64,000 nucleotides of DNA from Sipunculus nudus (taxonomy: Eukaryota > Annelida > Sipuncula > Golfingiida > Sipunculidae). Shown here in pieces: positions 36,581-50,041 of this stretch (position 1 is the first letter of the stretch; every line of letters starts with the position of its first letter). Under the pieces are notes generated by a model. The model was not told the origin of the DNA. It worked only from the letters and a program-made list of their open reading frames with translations, and did no database searches. Both the position numbers and the translations under genes were made by a program. The DNA lies in the NCBI GenBank assembly GCA_026874595.1, contig CM049316.1, positions 21,287,839 through 21,351,838 on the forward strand, in the 5' to 3' direction.

Positions 36581-38691
36581 AGTAACAGTTAATGTTGCTA
36601 TTGATCTTAATCCAGGCAATAACGATTATAATATTGCAAAACGTATTCCCAGTTTCTAGTTTTTCATCCAACAATATGGTAAAAAAATTGACTACACACT
36701 GTTACAAGACAGGTTAAAGCAGCCATGTAAATGATTAAACAAGATCACTATCTTTTTTTTCACAAATCAAATCCACTCAATTATTTACAAGCTTGTCTTC
36801 AGCAATTTAGTCTTTACATTTACTTTGACAAAAGCTTGCACCCTTAAATATACATTAAAGGTGATGATACATTTTTTTTATATACACAGCATACTGCTAC
36901 TATACAGAGGGGATGCGTTATGGTAATTAAGCAATATTTAGAACTGAAAATAAATATACAATAAGTTTGACCTAAGAGAACCCTCTGTTCCGTTTAAGTG
37001 TCCCTCTTGGCTTCACAGTAATAATGAAGTTTTTAACATCTTTTGCCATTTTTTATGAAGATCTTTCACACGACAACATATTTAAAAGGACATAAAAACA
37101 TTTTGGCATATTACGTAAATGTGTAAACTCACTCTGGTTATCAAAATATCTATTTGAAAGCGACCTATAAAATTTTAGATGTTCAAATAAAATAACTGAC
37201 TATAAGCCTAAGTGTCGGTTCGCAGGGCAAGTTATAACAACTCGTTTAAAATATCAATGGATATATGATTTTTTAGTTGGCATTGATATCAGGTTAAATA
37301 AGTTTAAATAAGCTACCTATCTATTTAGTTAAGACAAATTCTATTGGATTTAACTGCAATTAAATATATAAATAAACTCTCATTATTTATGAGCCTGACC
37401 TATTTACCTCAAAACATTCTACCCCATAATCGACAAAGGTTAAGCTAAAAAAGTACTAAAATGCATGGGCATTCCTTTTATAAATGCACTTACCGATAGT
37501 GGAGAGCACACTAAATGGACTGGAGATGACAAGATTAAAGAATATTGAGAGAATTATGGCTGAAGTCCCTCATCTGATAAATTTTTACCACACATCCAGA
37601 GCTTCAAGTGAGGGTATTGTTTCCTTATCAATATTTAAACTGCTGTCTGCTGTTCTGAAATGATAGGCGATCGAATGGTGACGTCAGTAATATACGTGTT
37701 CAACCTGAGACTTGTGCGACCGGAAATCCACAGCAAGAACGGTGCAATAAACATAGAAAACATCTGCATCCGGTTATTATTGTTATAATACTTTATGCTG
37801 AACCATATTGGGTATCAACGATTTGATATATCAGAACATGTACGTAATCATACATTTATTTATGCGAAAAGCTACATCAATTGAGCAGATGTAGATAATA
37901 TATAATTTAATAACGGATTTTCATTGGTCACTTTACATTTGTGGTCATATAACATGACATACAAGTTCTACACGCTGATATTAAACTGTTGTATATTATG
38001 TGTTACCACACTTGTTTAACACGGGAGAATTGGTTTAAGTCTTGTTTTGTACAGTACTCAAAAAATATTCTCAAATAATGATTTCCATTTATTTACTTTT
38101 GGCTGTCGTCTTAGTTTGACGACAATGTTGAATATTCGACTAAACTCTTCATTTTGTATTCGTAGTCAAAGGGTTATATTGTGAACAATTAAACCCATAT
38201 AAATCAAAACATATAATTTATTTGAAAATGCACAATGAATGATTAAAGTGGACGAAAAAAAAGGTAATACATAGACGGCATGATTTGATGATAACTCGTA
38301 GTAATTGGGTTCAGCAAAGATCAAATGCAAAATAAGGACTTGAAGGCCGAGTTTGATAAAAATATCAGGGCATCACTATTAACACTTTCTGTTCTATGAT
38401 CAGTGTCTTTGGAGCGCTTTGTTCTCTTGGAGACTGTATCTGCAGTCTGGAAGCGGAACAATAACTGGAAGTATGGTGTTACCTGTTCTCACTGAAATCC
38501 CCATCGCTGCTTACCCCAATGCTCACTTGGATAACCTGTTTGTAGCTCAGAACATTTCGCCTGATTTCGGTCAGTTCGAAGCAACCAGTCCTCAGATGGT
38601 GTCCTTGCCATAAAATCCTACGTTATCTTTAAGGGTTTCACTTTGAAACTGGGAGCAGATGTGTTTTGCTCATATTTGCGGGGTACATTAT
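36581..38691. other. Intergenic region upstream of the minus-strand TLR
   Basis: No convincing gene. The stretch 38400-38612 has a less AT-biased open frame ending in a proline-containing peptide (EIPIAAYPNAHLDNLF) and TAA at 38611; it has no ATG near its start and I do not recognise it. It may be a gene or retrocopy fragment. Confidence 0.35.
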
Positions 38692-39650
38692 TAGCTAAGA
38701 TGACTGAAAGTCATCTGAGCTATAGTGATCAGTCTTTGTCCGTCGTCCGTCCGTCTGTCTGTCCGTCTGTTCGTTAATCAGGCACAAATCGTAACTACTA
38801 GACCTGGAATCTTCTACATTGACATCCAGGGAGGTCCATGAAAATCTCCTTGAAAACCTGAAATTAGGTCTCTGTAACCCATATTCTCCGAGCTATGGGG
38901 CTAAAAAGTACCCCCAGAATAATTAAAAATGTGATACAAAATCTCCAGTAACTGAACAACTAAGGCATTGATCACCATGATTCCTTGCATACATATTCAT
39001 CATGGAGTGTTTCATCCGTTCCTGCAAACTGGTGGAGCCAACTGTAATTTTTCTTACTTTTATGCATTTTTTCTCTATTTTTTTAGACCTTTAATGATGT
39101 GGTCATCTGTCAACAGGGCACAAATCGTATGCATTTGACCGAGAAACGTCTAACTTCATATCCTGAGAGGTTCATGAAAATTCTTCCCTGAACCCTGAAA
39201 TTAGGTCTCTGTTACCAATATCCTCCGAGCTATGGGACTCAGAAGTAATCGCTTTAATACTTAAAAAAATTATACAAAAGCTCCAGTATCTGAACAACTA
39301 ATGCTTTTATCACCATGATTTTTACATACATATTTATCATGGAGTGTTTCGTCAGTTCCTGCAGACTGGTGCTGCCACCTGGATTTTTTTCGAATTGTTA
39401 CCCATTGTGTTCTTTATTTTTGAGACCTTTAAAGATATGGTTGTCCGTCAACAAGACACAAATCGTACCCATTGGACCTAGAAACTTGTTACTTGACATC
39501 CCGGGAGGTCCATGAAAAATCTCCTGTGAACCCTTGAAATTAGGTCTCTGTTACCCATATCCTTTGAGCCATAGGGCTTGTAAATAACCCCCAGTATAAT
39601 TGAAAAAGCTAACTACAACATGGGGGCGGTCCTTCAGAAAATCTGAACAA
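38692..39650 (+). mobile_element. GAGCTATAG-hairpin interspersed repeat with 337-bp tandem units
   Basis: Begins with a hairpin at 38692-38722 (TAGCTAAGATGACT, loop GAA, AGTCATCTGAGCTA), followed by GTCCGTCGTCCGTCCGTCTG. Three tandem units start near CACAAATCG at 38783, 39119 and 39457 (periods 336 and 338). Each contains GAAATTAGGTCTCTGT and GAGC-ATGGG blocks and an ATCATGGAGTGTTTC block (absent from the truncated third). No protein is encoded. Confidence 0.8.
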
Positions 39651-40100
39651 GTTGCCGAGAATTAAATATCAAAGATTGTTAATTCTCCATCAATGGCAGA
39701 TAAAATAAATATCTGATATTATTTATCATATCAATCGATGGCCTGAAGATTTCACAATTTTTTCATTTATGACATCATTCTTTTGTGACTCGATTTAAAA
39801 CGCAAAATATAGACCCGGATAATATGGAGTCTAAGTATAAATGATTATTCCCTAGTTAGGGGTGACAATATAGGGGATGGGGGTATATACACCCCCCCCC
39901 CCACTTTTTGGCAACGGGGGAAGGGGATGGTCCATGTAATCACCCCCCCCCTGCTATTCAGAGAATAATATTTATATATTTCAAATGAAATATATAATTT
40001 AATAATATTATAGACTTTGGTTCCATTTATGTGTTAACTATGAAATATTTATATCTAAATGGTTTAGAATTAACATATACCTAATTTTTTTAAACCTTTT

Positions 40101-40151
<51 letters not shown>

Positions 40152-41186
40152 GTCTGTTTTATTCGAATTTTGACTACCCTCCAAGGCCTGTCATCCCCCC
40201 CCCCCCCCATCATGCGAGTCACCCCCCCCCCCCACACACACACTTGAAGATAAATTGACGCCACTGATTCTCCTGTATATAGATGAGTCAGCTTATCTAT
40301 GAAGACTTTATTTTTGCGAAAATGTCATGTTCGAAATATGGAGAAGTTAAAATCCTCACGAACAGAAAGTCAACCACAGTACGAGGACTGTCCTTAAACA
40401 GACTCATTAAACAAATGTGTTATAAGAAGGACCAGGCAGTGGATGTATCTGGCACATCTTCAACTATGCATCAGTTTGTGTGTTATTTATTATGTTGCTA
40501 AAAATGTAGCGTCACCCATGGTGACTTATTTGTTAAATTTTGGTTTTAACACAAAAACATCTCTCTCCACTTAAATACATTTTATTATATCAGAGATCAA
40601 AGGACATTAAATGTTTTAAAGAGACATCAGCTGGGATGTACCTTCTCCACGTTTCTACAGACCCCTCGTGTATCCATTCTTCAGTCGCCCTAAAACACGT
40701 GATGTTGATGCACCCTGCATCGTTCTTCAATCGTATACATTAAAGATACAGTTATACAGTGACAAGTTAATCACTTATCTAGTGGACAGTGTAATACACA
40801 ATGCTGAATGGGATGGGAAGTCGTCACACGAATACATGAATATATCTGTATGTCATGGAGCTGTTGCGACACAAGACGAAAAGAATAAGTTTTATGCACA
40901 GTATATGGCGTAACTTCCCTTCATCTTAAATCAGCAATGGAACATAACATTGGGATTAGAGTGTTGCCAACAAGTATATATCACATAAATATGGATTTTC
41001 ATTCTAGTTGCTATACATCCATATTTTAGGGGGAAAAACACATGGTCATTTAAAGATAACCTGCGGTTTGTTAAACTTCGTTCTGGACTTGGATTTGGTA
41101 TTTATCTTCCTGTTTTGGTGATAAGAATCAGCCTACCGAGAAATGTGGAATACTGGGCATGTTTTTTCTTCCCGATCATAAATATA

Positions 41187-41192
<6 letters not shown>
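39651..41192. other. Intergenic region with simple repeats and two unassigned open frames
   Basis: Contains C runs at 39892-39902, 40195-40208 and 40222-40233 and a TA tract at 40105-40148. An ATG frame at 40283-40501 (72 codons) and a frame of about 98 codons ending at TAA 40911-40913 have more balanced composition than the surroundings but no recognisable domain. They may be fragments of a decayed gene or transposon. Confidence 0.35.
40105..40148. repeat. (TA)n microsatellite
   Basis: About 22 TA units. Confidence 0.95.

Positions 41193-41269
<77 letters not shown>
41193..41269. repeat. (TA)n(GA)n compound microsatellite
   Basis: TA run of about 18 units followed by about 20 GA units. Confidence 0.95.
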
Positions 41270-41271
<2 letters not shown>

Positions 41272-41596
41272 ATTTATGTCACAAACGGCCGGGAATCGGG
41301 TGATGGGTTCGATATTATATTTTCAAATTAAATATAGAAAACTGCAAACATCTATATTCCACTTGAGAAGTTTATTATTTTATGATTTTGGAGTTTTATT
41401 GTACATTTATTCAGTATTCATCGGGTATATACGTTGGCATGACAACCGTTAAGGACTTTCTGTCTCGTCTTTCTAAAGCTCCTACTCGTTTTATTGAAAT
41501 TTGTGCTACTTAACATTTCTGCCTGGGAACTGTCCAATTACTTCAATGTAGTCACCTCACAGTCAAGTCCTGTCAAGACTTTCCAACTTTTCTCAA

Positions 41597-41745
41597 TTTG
41601 CGTAAAGCTACAGGACGGACATATACAAAAGTCTAATGACTTTGGTGTGCTTCACACGGATCAGGTCAATTTTAGAAAAAGACGTGAACAATGCACAACT
41701 CCTATCTATTGTCATTCCTGAGAAACAGGCAGACCACATTAAGCC
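41597..41745. repeat. Direct repeat, copy 1
   Basis: About 150 bp starting TTTGCGTAAAGCTAC, nearly identical to 42717-42865, 1120 bp away. The flanking AAGTCCTGTCAAGACT also occurs twice, near 41563 and 41752. Confidence 0.9.
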
Positions 41746-41836
41746 GGGTCCTAAGTCCTGTCAAGACTGTCCAACTTTACTCAATGTTCTAAATATACAA
41801 TGTACTAACAATGGCCATCACTGCATCACTCGGCAC

Positions 41837-41838
<2 letters not shown>

Positions 41839-41884
<46 letters not shown>
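41839..41884. repeat. (CT)n microsatellite
   Basis: About 22 CT units. Confidence 0.95.
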
Positions 41885-41887
<3 letters not shown>

Positions 41888-42375
41888 CCGTTAAATCTAT
41901 CGTTCAAGCCGTCTGTCGAATATAGGTCAACTTGTCCTTCCCTTTCAATAATTAACGAAAATGATAACACAAATGTTCATTATCTGAGGCATATCCGCTG
42001 ATTAGCTAATTAGTAAAGCGGTCGTGATTTTTTCCTTGTCACTGTACAAAAAGTACAGCTTGAGAACAAATGTAGGTTTCAAGTTTCTAGTTCCCTATAC
42101 AAACACATTTCACGAACACAGTATGTTATTGGCATTGTTGGCTACTGGCAGATCCCCATCGTGTTAAAACGAAAAAACTTTTTGGATTTTGCGTCATTGT
42201 AAAGCAAATCTTCCTGTTCATATGATAAGTATCATTCTAGCACGCATAGTGGTGGGCTGGACACGTTATCTCATTTTGATCGGATAAACAGCTTCAACAC
42301 ACGCAAATGCACGGATACCATGATTGCACCTGATGTTTACAAAATAAGCTTCCTGTCAATCCCTGCCTCTTATTA

Positions 42376-42404
42376 ACACACACACACACACACACATATA
42401 TATA
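42376..42404. repeat. (CA)n(TA)n microsatellite
   Basis: About 10 CA units followed by TA units, immediately upstream of the TIR relic. Confidence 0.9.
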
Positions 42405-42720
42405 CATAGAAAATGGTTTCCTTATATTGGGTAGGATGCCTTCCATCTTTGCATCATAGTGATTTTAAAATTATGAATTGCAAAGATGAAAATATCCTTA
42501 TTTTTTTAACCAATTTCATAAATATGATAATTCTATCATGACATATTGTTAACAGTGGGTTGTTTCATTTTAATATGACTCGCCTTCACATAGGCCATAG
42601 GCAGACATGTCGTCTGGTTCCAGGTACTTTTATGGCTGATATACCACTCACTGTGGTGGTTATAATCAGACACTACACACAACAAGGAACGAGTGTTTGA
42701 TTGACATTTACCATATTTGC
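42405..42720 (+). pseudogene. Decayed TIR-domain relic of a Toll-like receptor
   Basis: Reading from about 42415, the conceptual product aligns with the TLR TIR domain nearly without gaps across boxes 2 to 3: LYWV resembles LPWV, HHSDFKI resembles HHRDFEI, DENIL resembles EDNIL, IILS-stop-HIVNSG resembles VVLSRHFLRSG, and MADIPLTVVVII resembles ISDMPRTMVAIM. The stop at IILS arises where the intact gene has CGA (TGA here), a typical CpG decay change. Near the end TGATTGACA matches the same 9-mer of the intact TLR. No TM helix or ectodomain is recognisable upstream, where a microsatellite intervenes. Identity is low, so this is an old copy. Confidence 0.7.
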
Positions 42721-42865
42721 GTAAAGCTACGGGACGGACATATACAAAAGTCTAATGACTTTGGTGTGCTTCACACGGATCAGGTCAATTTTAGAAAAAG
42801 ACGTGAACAATGCACAGCTCCTCTCTATTGTCATTCCTGAGAAACAGGCAGACCATATTGATCCG
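42717..42865. repeat. Direct repeat, copy 2
   Basis: Partner of 41597-41745; begins exactly where similarity to the TIR relic ends. Confidence 0.9.
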
Positions 42866-43360
42866 GGTCCTATTGCATCAGTTTCACATAACGAAGGAAC
42901 TAAGGAGTCTTTCCTTTAGGGTATCGCATTGCAAGAAGCCCATCTTAAGCGGAAACGTTTCCTGCTGGTTCTGAAACATCTTTAAATCATATTTTTTATT
43001 GTCATCAGCTAAGATATATTAGATAAAATAAATTCTGATGGGAAGTTTGGCACAATTCAGAATAGTTTCGACGAAATTTGGAAAAGATATATCCTCTGCC
43101 CATGGGCGTTTAACCCCAAACATGGGGCGATATGCCCATATGGGTGAGCATGTTACCCTGCTCTCTTCATTTATTCCCAAGCTTCCATTTAAAGATAATC
43201 ACAGTGCAAACTCATTTGCATAAAATACTTTGCTGAAGAAAAAATAACAGCGCAACTTTGAATCTTATGTTATTTTTTTGTGTTTAAATATTAGAAAAAG
43301 GTTTACACTTTATTTGGTGACCAATTCGTGAAAACTATACAAATTAACACTTGCCACATT
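42866..43360. other. Spacer before the 2.17-kb array
   Basis: Nothing recognisable; AT-rich single-copy-like sequence. Confidence 0.4.
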
Positions 43361-45536
43361 TACTCGGTTACTTGGACACCATAAGCAACACAACGCCTTC
43401 TTGTAGAAACGCCTAAAGGGATATAATCTGAAGCAATAATTTTGCCTATTCTTTAATTCACAGTATCAGTTAAGTTTTGCTTTATACCAATGTTTCCCAG
43501 CCAAACCTTCCCAACACACAGTCTCATTGCCTCTCACTTATTGATACAGCTGTTAGGGCCCTATTATGGTTCTGTGTGTAAGTAGGCATGGTCCACGTAT
43601 GTCTGTTTACTATAACATGGTTGCGTATCCGGAAGTCCGATGTTGTGCATGGGCTACAGACCTGAAAATAAGAGCACTCCGAACAATTTCATATATGGAC
43701 CTACATGTCCTCTGATATTTCTCTGCTGGATGGACATTATGGTCCATCTGCCGAATGTAAATTTATTGTAGATTCTGTTGCAGCAGCTTTGTACGATAGG
43801 TCGGGAGGCTCGGCTGAAATGACACGCACCATGTGCCCCATATATCGTGTCCCTGAGCCATTGCAATATGCGATGTTTCAGCCAGCGGAAACATGTCTTA
43901 AATTTTTAGGGCAAAGTCAGTCAGGGCATCTCCTGATTGACATGTTATGACCAGGGTGATACACGGAGTCCCTCTCGCTATGTTTAGATTTGCGCCAGTG
44001 ATCGCGTCCGGTCCACCCTTTTGAACACTCGTATACAGGACTAAGCTAGCGGTTTCAGGGAAATATTTTGGCATGTACCATCTATTTACAAGGAGAAGAC
44101 GCTATTTTTTATGTTAATTCAACATGTTTTATATGTTATTGGGTCCCTTAAATCGGATAAAATAGGTCCCTTAACCGGATAAAAACCAAGGCCGAGAATC
44201 GGATGACTGGCAAGTTCAAATATATTCCTCTTGAAAAAACCTGAGCTAGACGTTGCTTAGCTTCTCTTATTTGAGCGTCTTCCCCTGCTCTACCCTATTA
44301 CATTCTTCTGAGTCACAACACCGGGAACCCACATTCGCCTGTGATTGAGGCACGGTCTTCCAGTTAGCCTCAAGAGCTCAGCCTGGGTTGGGGGGTTAAT
44401 ATTTTGCTATGAGAATTGCATTTAAAAGGTGATGATATTTTGCGAGGTATAAACATAGTTGTTCGTATTCACCATATTTAGTTAAACATTTTACTTTCTA
44501 GTTAATATTACATTTTTTTAGAAATAAAGTATGAAGGAGGCCTATAGATTAACACATTAATAGGCTATAGATACCCCCCACCCGTTAACTTCGACAATGT
44601 TATGTAAAATCATAAATTTCAGAATATAGTAGTTAGGGAATAGAAAAACATTGAGAAAATATTATGTGACAGAAGCCTAAAAATAGCCTCTTTATATCAT
44701 ATATTAAAAAATTCCAATGGAAGGTGGACACCCCATCCCATGCCCTCGATCCTCCATGTGTATAGATGGTTTACTTTAAGGAAAACGTGATTAAAATAGA
44801 TGGAATAAAATAAAACAAATATTTACACACACATATTTATATATTCAAAACAAAATTATAAAAGTAGATTTAATAATACCCATCAGCCACCAACCCAATT
44901 TAAGCGCCCCTACCCCCGTTCTCGAATTTCTTGATCCGCCATGTTATGGAGCTTACTTAATGATTCTACCAACATGCATATGTTTTTTTTATGAGATTCA
45001 CATAAAAACAAGACAAAATTAACATCAAACTTTATACAAAGGAGAAAAAATGAGTATATGAGTAGTTCCAGTTTGCGGCATGTCACGTATTGGCCTACTG
45101 TATTATTACCGATTTAATAACGAGTAAATATTTGAAAGGCTCTGTCCCATAACATATTGCTTTAGCAGACATTCCTTAGTTTGGTCCGGACTTGGTCTCG
45201 GGTTGCAGTGTCCCCATATGAATCCCAATATTCCTTAGACACATCCTGATTTTACTATGACTCGCGGTGAATTATCGTCCAACGCACACACGTTCACAAG
45301 GAAACTTTCCACAGATCAAGATTCGTGCTTATTTAACCAGACGTGTCAACCTCATGTCCCATTTACTATCTGCGAGTCAGCTTGAATATATGTGGTAGCC
45401 CTATGTATATGAAAGCTCATGTTAACAGTTAAGCAGACTGCGGTCCTCGGAACTGTTAAAAAAAAAGCCTGGTTTTACTGCAGTGAACATCATATGATCA
45501 TAGCGATGGGCTTGGCACTCGGTAAAACCCGGAATT
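43361..45536 (+). repeat. 2.17-kb tandem unit, copy 1
   Basis: First of three head-to-tail units starting TACTCGGTTACTTGG. Each unit contains an ATG frame of 76-94 codons (here 43705-43950) of unknown type, with a slightly shorter open frame antisense to it. The sense frame has no recognisable domain and its end is altered by small indels between units. Confidence 0.95.
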
Positions 45537-47710
45537 TACTCGGTTACTTGGCCACAATAAGCAACACAAAGCCTTCTTGTAGAAACGCCTAAAGGGATAT
45601 AATCTGAAGCAATAATTTTGCCTATTTTTTAATTCACAGTATCAGTTAAGTTTTGCTTTATACCAATGTCTCCCAGCAAAACCATCCCAACACACAGTCT
45701 CATTGCCTCTCACTTATTGATACAGCTGTTAGGGCCCTATTATGGTTCTGTGTGTGAGTAGGCATGGTCCACGTATGTCTGTTTACTATAACATGGTTGC
45801 GTATCCGGAAGTCCGATGTTGTGCATGGGCTACAGACCCGAAAATAAGAGCACTCCGAACAATTTCATATATGGACCTACATGTCCTCTGATATATCTCT
45901 GCTGGATGGACATTATGGTCCATCTGCCGAATGTAAATTTATTGTAGATTCTGTTGCAGCAGCTTTGTACGATAGGTCGGGAGGCTCGGCTGAAATGACA
46001 CGCACCATGTGCCCCATATATCGGGTCCCTGAGCCATTGCAATGTGCGATGTTTCAGCCAGCGGAAACATGTCTTAAATTTTTAGGGCAAAGTCAGTCAG
46101 GGCATCTCCTGATTGACAGATGTTATGACCAGGGTGATATACGGAGTCCCTCTCGCTATGTTTAGATTGGCGCCAGTGATCGCGTCCGGTCCACCCTTTT
46201 GAACACTCGTATACAGGACTAAGCTAGCGGTTTCAGGGAAATATTTTGGCATGTACCATCTATTTACAAGGAGAAGACGCTATTTTTTATGTTAATTCAA
46301 CATGTTTTATATGTTATTGGGTCCCTTAAATCGGATAAAATAGGTCCCTTAACCGGATAAAAACCAAGGCCGAGAATCGGATGACTGGCAAGTTCAAATA
46401 TATTCCTCTTGAAAAAACCTGAGCTTGACGTTGCTTAGCTTCTCTTATTTGAGCGTCTTCCCCTGCTCTACCCTATTACATTCTTCTGAGTCACAACACC
46501 GGGAACCCGCATTCGCCTGTGATTGAGGCACGGTCTTCCAGTTAGCCTCAAGAGCTCAGCCTGGGTTGGGGGGTTAATATTTTGCTATGAGAATTGCATT
46601 TAAAAGGTGATGATATTTTGCGAGGTATAAACATAGTTGTTCGTATTCACCATATTTAGTTAAACATTTTACTTTCTAGTTAATATTACATTTTTTTAGA
46701 AATAAAGTATGAAGGAGGCCTATAGATTAACACATTAATAGGCTATAGATACCCCCACCCCGTTAACTTCGACAACGTTATGTAAAATCATAAATTTCAG
46801 TATATAGTAGTTAGGGAGTAGAAAAACATTGAGAAAATATTATGTGACAGAAGCCTAAAAATAGCCTCTTTATATCACATATTAAAAAATTCCAATGGAA
46901 GGTGGACACCCCATCCCATGCCCTCGATCCTCCATGTGTATAGATGGTTTCCTTTAAGGAAAACGTGATTAAAATAGATGGAATAAAATAAAACAAATAT
47001 TTACACACATATTTTTATATTCAAAACAAAATTATAAAAGTAGATTTAATAATACCCATCAGCCACCAACCCAATATAAGCGCCCCTCCCCCCGTTCTCG
47101 AATTTCTTGATCCGCCATGTTATGGATCTTACTTAATGATTCTACCAACGTGCATATGTCTTTTTATAAGATTCACATAAAAACAAGACAAAATTAACAT
47201 CAAACTTTATACAAAGGAGAAAAAATGAGTATATGAGTAGTTCCAGTTTGCGGCATGTCACGTATTGGCCTACTGTATTATTACCGATTTAATAACGAGT
47301 AAATATTTGAAAGCCTCTGTCCCATAACATATTGCTTTAGCAGACATTCCTTAGTTTGGTCCGGACTTGGTCCCGGGTTGCAGTGTCCCCATATGAATCC
47401 CAATATTCCTTAGACACATTCTGATTTTACTATGACTCGCGGTGGATTATCGTCCAACGCACACACGTTCACAAGGAAACTTTCCACAGATCAAGATTCG
47501 TGCTTATTTAACGTGACGTGTCAACCTCATGTCCCATTTACTATCTGCGAGTCAGCTTGAATATATGTGGTAGCCCTATGTATATGAAAGCTCATGGTAA
47601 CAGTTAAGCAGACTGCGGTCCTCGGAACTGTTAAAAAAAAGCCTGGTTTTACTGCAGTGAACATCATCTAATCATAGCGATGGGCTTGGCACTCGGTAAA
47701 ACCCGGAATT
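45537..47710 (+). repeat. 2.17-kb tandem unit, copy 2
   Basis: Second unit. Its frame at 45881-46165 is the longest of the three (94 codons) because it has two extra bases (GACAGATG against GACATG) near the end. A few percent or less divergence from its neighbours. Confidence 0.95.
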
Positions 47711-49881
47711 TACTCGGTTACTTGGCCACCATAAGCAACACAACGCCTTCTTGTAGAAACGCCTAAAGGGATATAATCTGAAGCAATAATATTGCCTATT
47801 CTTTAATTCACAGTATCATTAAGTTTTGCTTTATACCAATGTTTCCCAGCAAAACCTTCCCAACACACAGTCTCATTGCCTCTCACTTATTGATACAGCT
47901 GTTAGGGCCCTATTATGGTTCTGTGTGTGAGTAGGCATGGTCCACGTATGTCTGTTTACTATAACATGGTTGCGTATCCGGAAGTCCGATGTTGTGCATC
48001 GGCTACAGACCTGAAAATAAGAGCACTCCGAACAATTTCATATATGGACCTACATGTCCTCTGATATATCTCTGCTGGATGGACATTATGGTCCATCTGC
48101 CGAATGTAAATTTATTGTAGATTCTGTTGCAGCAGTTTTGTACGATAGGTCGGGAGGCTCGGCTGAAATGACACGCACCATGTGCCCCATATATCGGGTC
48201 CCTGAGCCATTGCAATATGCGATGTTTCAGCCAGCGGAAACACGTCTTAAATTTTTAGGCAAAGTCAGTCAGGGCATCTCCTGATTGACATGTTATGACC
48301 AGGGTGATACACGGAGTCCCTCTCGCTATGTTTAGATTGGCGCCAGTGATCGCGTCCGGTCCACCCTTTTGAACACTCGTATACAGGACTAAGCTAGCGG
48401 TTTCAGGGAAATATTTTGGCATGTACCATCTATTTACAAGGAGAAGACGCTATTTTTTATGTTAATTCAACATGTTTTATATGTTATTGGGTCCCTTAAA
48501 TCGGATAAAATAGGTCCCTTAACCGGATAAAAACCAAGGCCGAGAATCGGATGACTGGCAAGTTCAAATATATTCCTCTTGAAAAAACCTGAGCTAGACG
48601 TTGCTTAGCTTCTCTTATTTGAGCGTCTTCCCCTGCTCTACCCTATTACATTCTTCTGAGTCACAACACCGGGAACCCGCATTCGCCTATGATTGAGGCA
48701 CGGTCTTCCAGTTAGCCTCAAGAGCTCAGCCTGGGTTGGGGGGTTAATATTTTGCTATGAGAATTGCATTTAAAAGGTGATGATATTTTGCGAGGTATAA
48801 ACATAGTTGTTTATATTCACCATATTTAGTTAAACATTTTACTTTCTAGTTAATATTACATTTTTTTAAAATAAAGTATGAACGAGGCCTATAGATTAAC
48901 ACATTAATAGGCTATAGATACCCCCACCCCGTTAACTTCGACAGCGTTATGTAAAATCATAAATTTCAGAATATAGTAGTTAGGGAATAGAAAAACATTG
49001 AGAAAATATTATGTGACAGAAGCCTAAAAATAGCCTCTTTATATCACATATTAAACATTCCAATGGAAGGTGGACGTCCCATCCCATACCCTCGATCCTC
49101 CATGTGTATAGATGGTTTACTTTAAGGAAAACGTGATTAAAATAGATGGAATAAAATAAAACAAATATTTACACACACATATTTATATATTCAAAACAAA
49201 ATTATAAAAGTAGATTTAATAATACCCATCAGCCACCAACCTAATATAAGCGCCCCTCCCCCCGTTCTCGAATTTCTTGATCCGCCATGTTATGGAGCTT
49301 ACTTAATGATTCTACCAACGTGCATATGTTTTTTTATCAGATTCACATAAAAACAAGACAAAATTAACATCAAACTTTATACAAAGGAGAAAAAATGAGT
49401 ATATGAGTAGTTCCAGTTTGCGGCATGTCACGTATTGGCCTACTGTATTATTACCGATTTAATAACGAGTAAATATTTGAAAGCCTCTGTCCCATAACAT
49501 ATTGCTTTAGCAGACATTCCTTAGTTTGGTCCGGACTTGGTCTCGGGTTGCAGTGTCCCCATATAAATCCAAATATTCCTTAGACACATCCTGATTTTAC
49601 TATGACTCGTGGTGGATTATCGTCCAACGCACACACGTTCACAAGGAAACTTTCCACTGATCAAGATTCGTGCTTATTTAACGTGACGTGTCAACCTCAT
49701 GTCCCATTTACTATCTGCGAGTCAGCTTGAATATATGTGGTAGGCCTATGTATATGAAAGCTCATGTTAACAGTTAAGCAGACTGCGGTCCTCGGAACTG
49801 TTAAAAAAAAGCCTGGTTTTACTGCAGTGAACATCATCTGATCATAGCGATGGGCTTGGCACTCGGTAAAACCCGGAATTT
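47711..49881 (+). repeat. 2.17-kb tandem unit, copy 3
   Basis: Third unit, ending at the CCCGGAATTT junction sequence. Its frame at 48054-48284 is shortened by a 1-base deletion (AGGCAAAG against AGGGCAAAG). Confidence 0.95.
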
Positions 49882-50041
49882 CCGAGAAATCTCTGAATAA
49901 AAGTTAATGCATTTCCTGTCTGTACATACTGATGTAACAATTATAAATCTTTCCGTTTCTGTTTTTCTTGGGTCCCTTTCCTGGACCAAATCATCACCCT
50001 GTTAGTGTTAAGGTGCAGAGGACGATTTTATTTCTAAAATT

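Noticed and set aside
38419-38613. Possible gene fragment of 64 codons
   Set aside because: No ATG start near its beginning, no recognised domain and no supporting splice sites, so it is not called as a gene.
43654-43866. Antisense 70-codon frame in each 2.17-kb unit
   Set aside because: Similarity between copies is explained by the tandem duplication itself; no recognisable domain.
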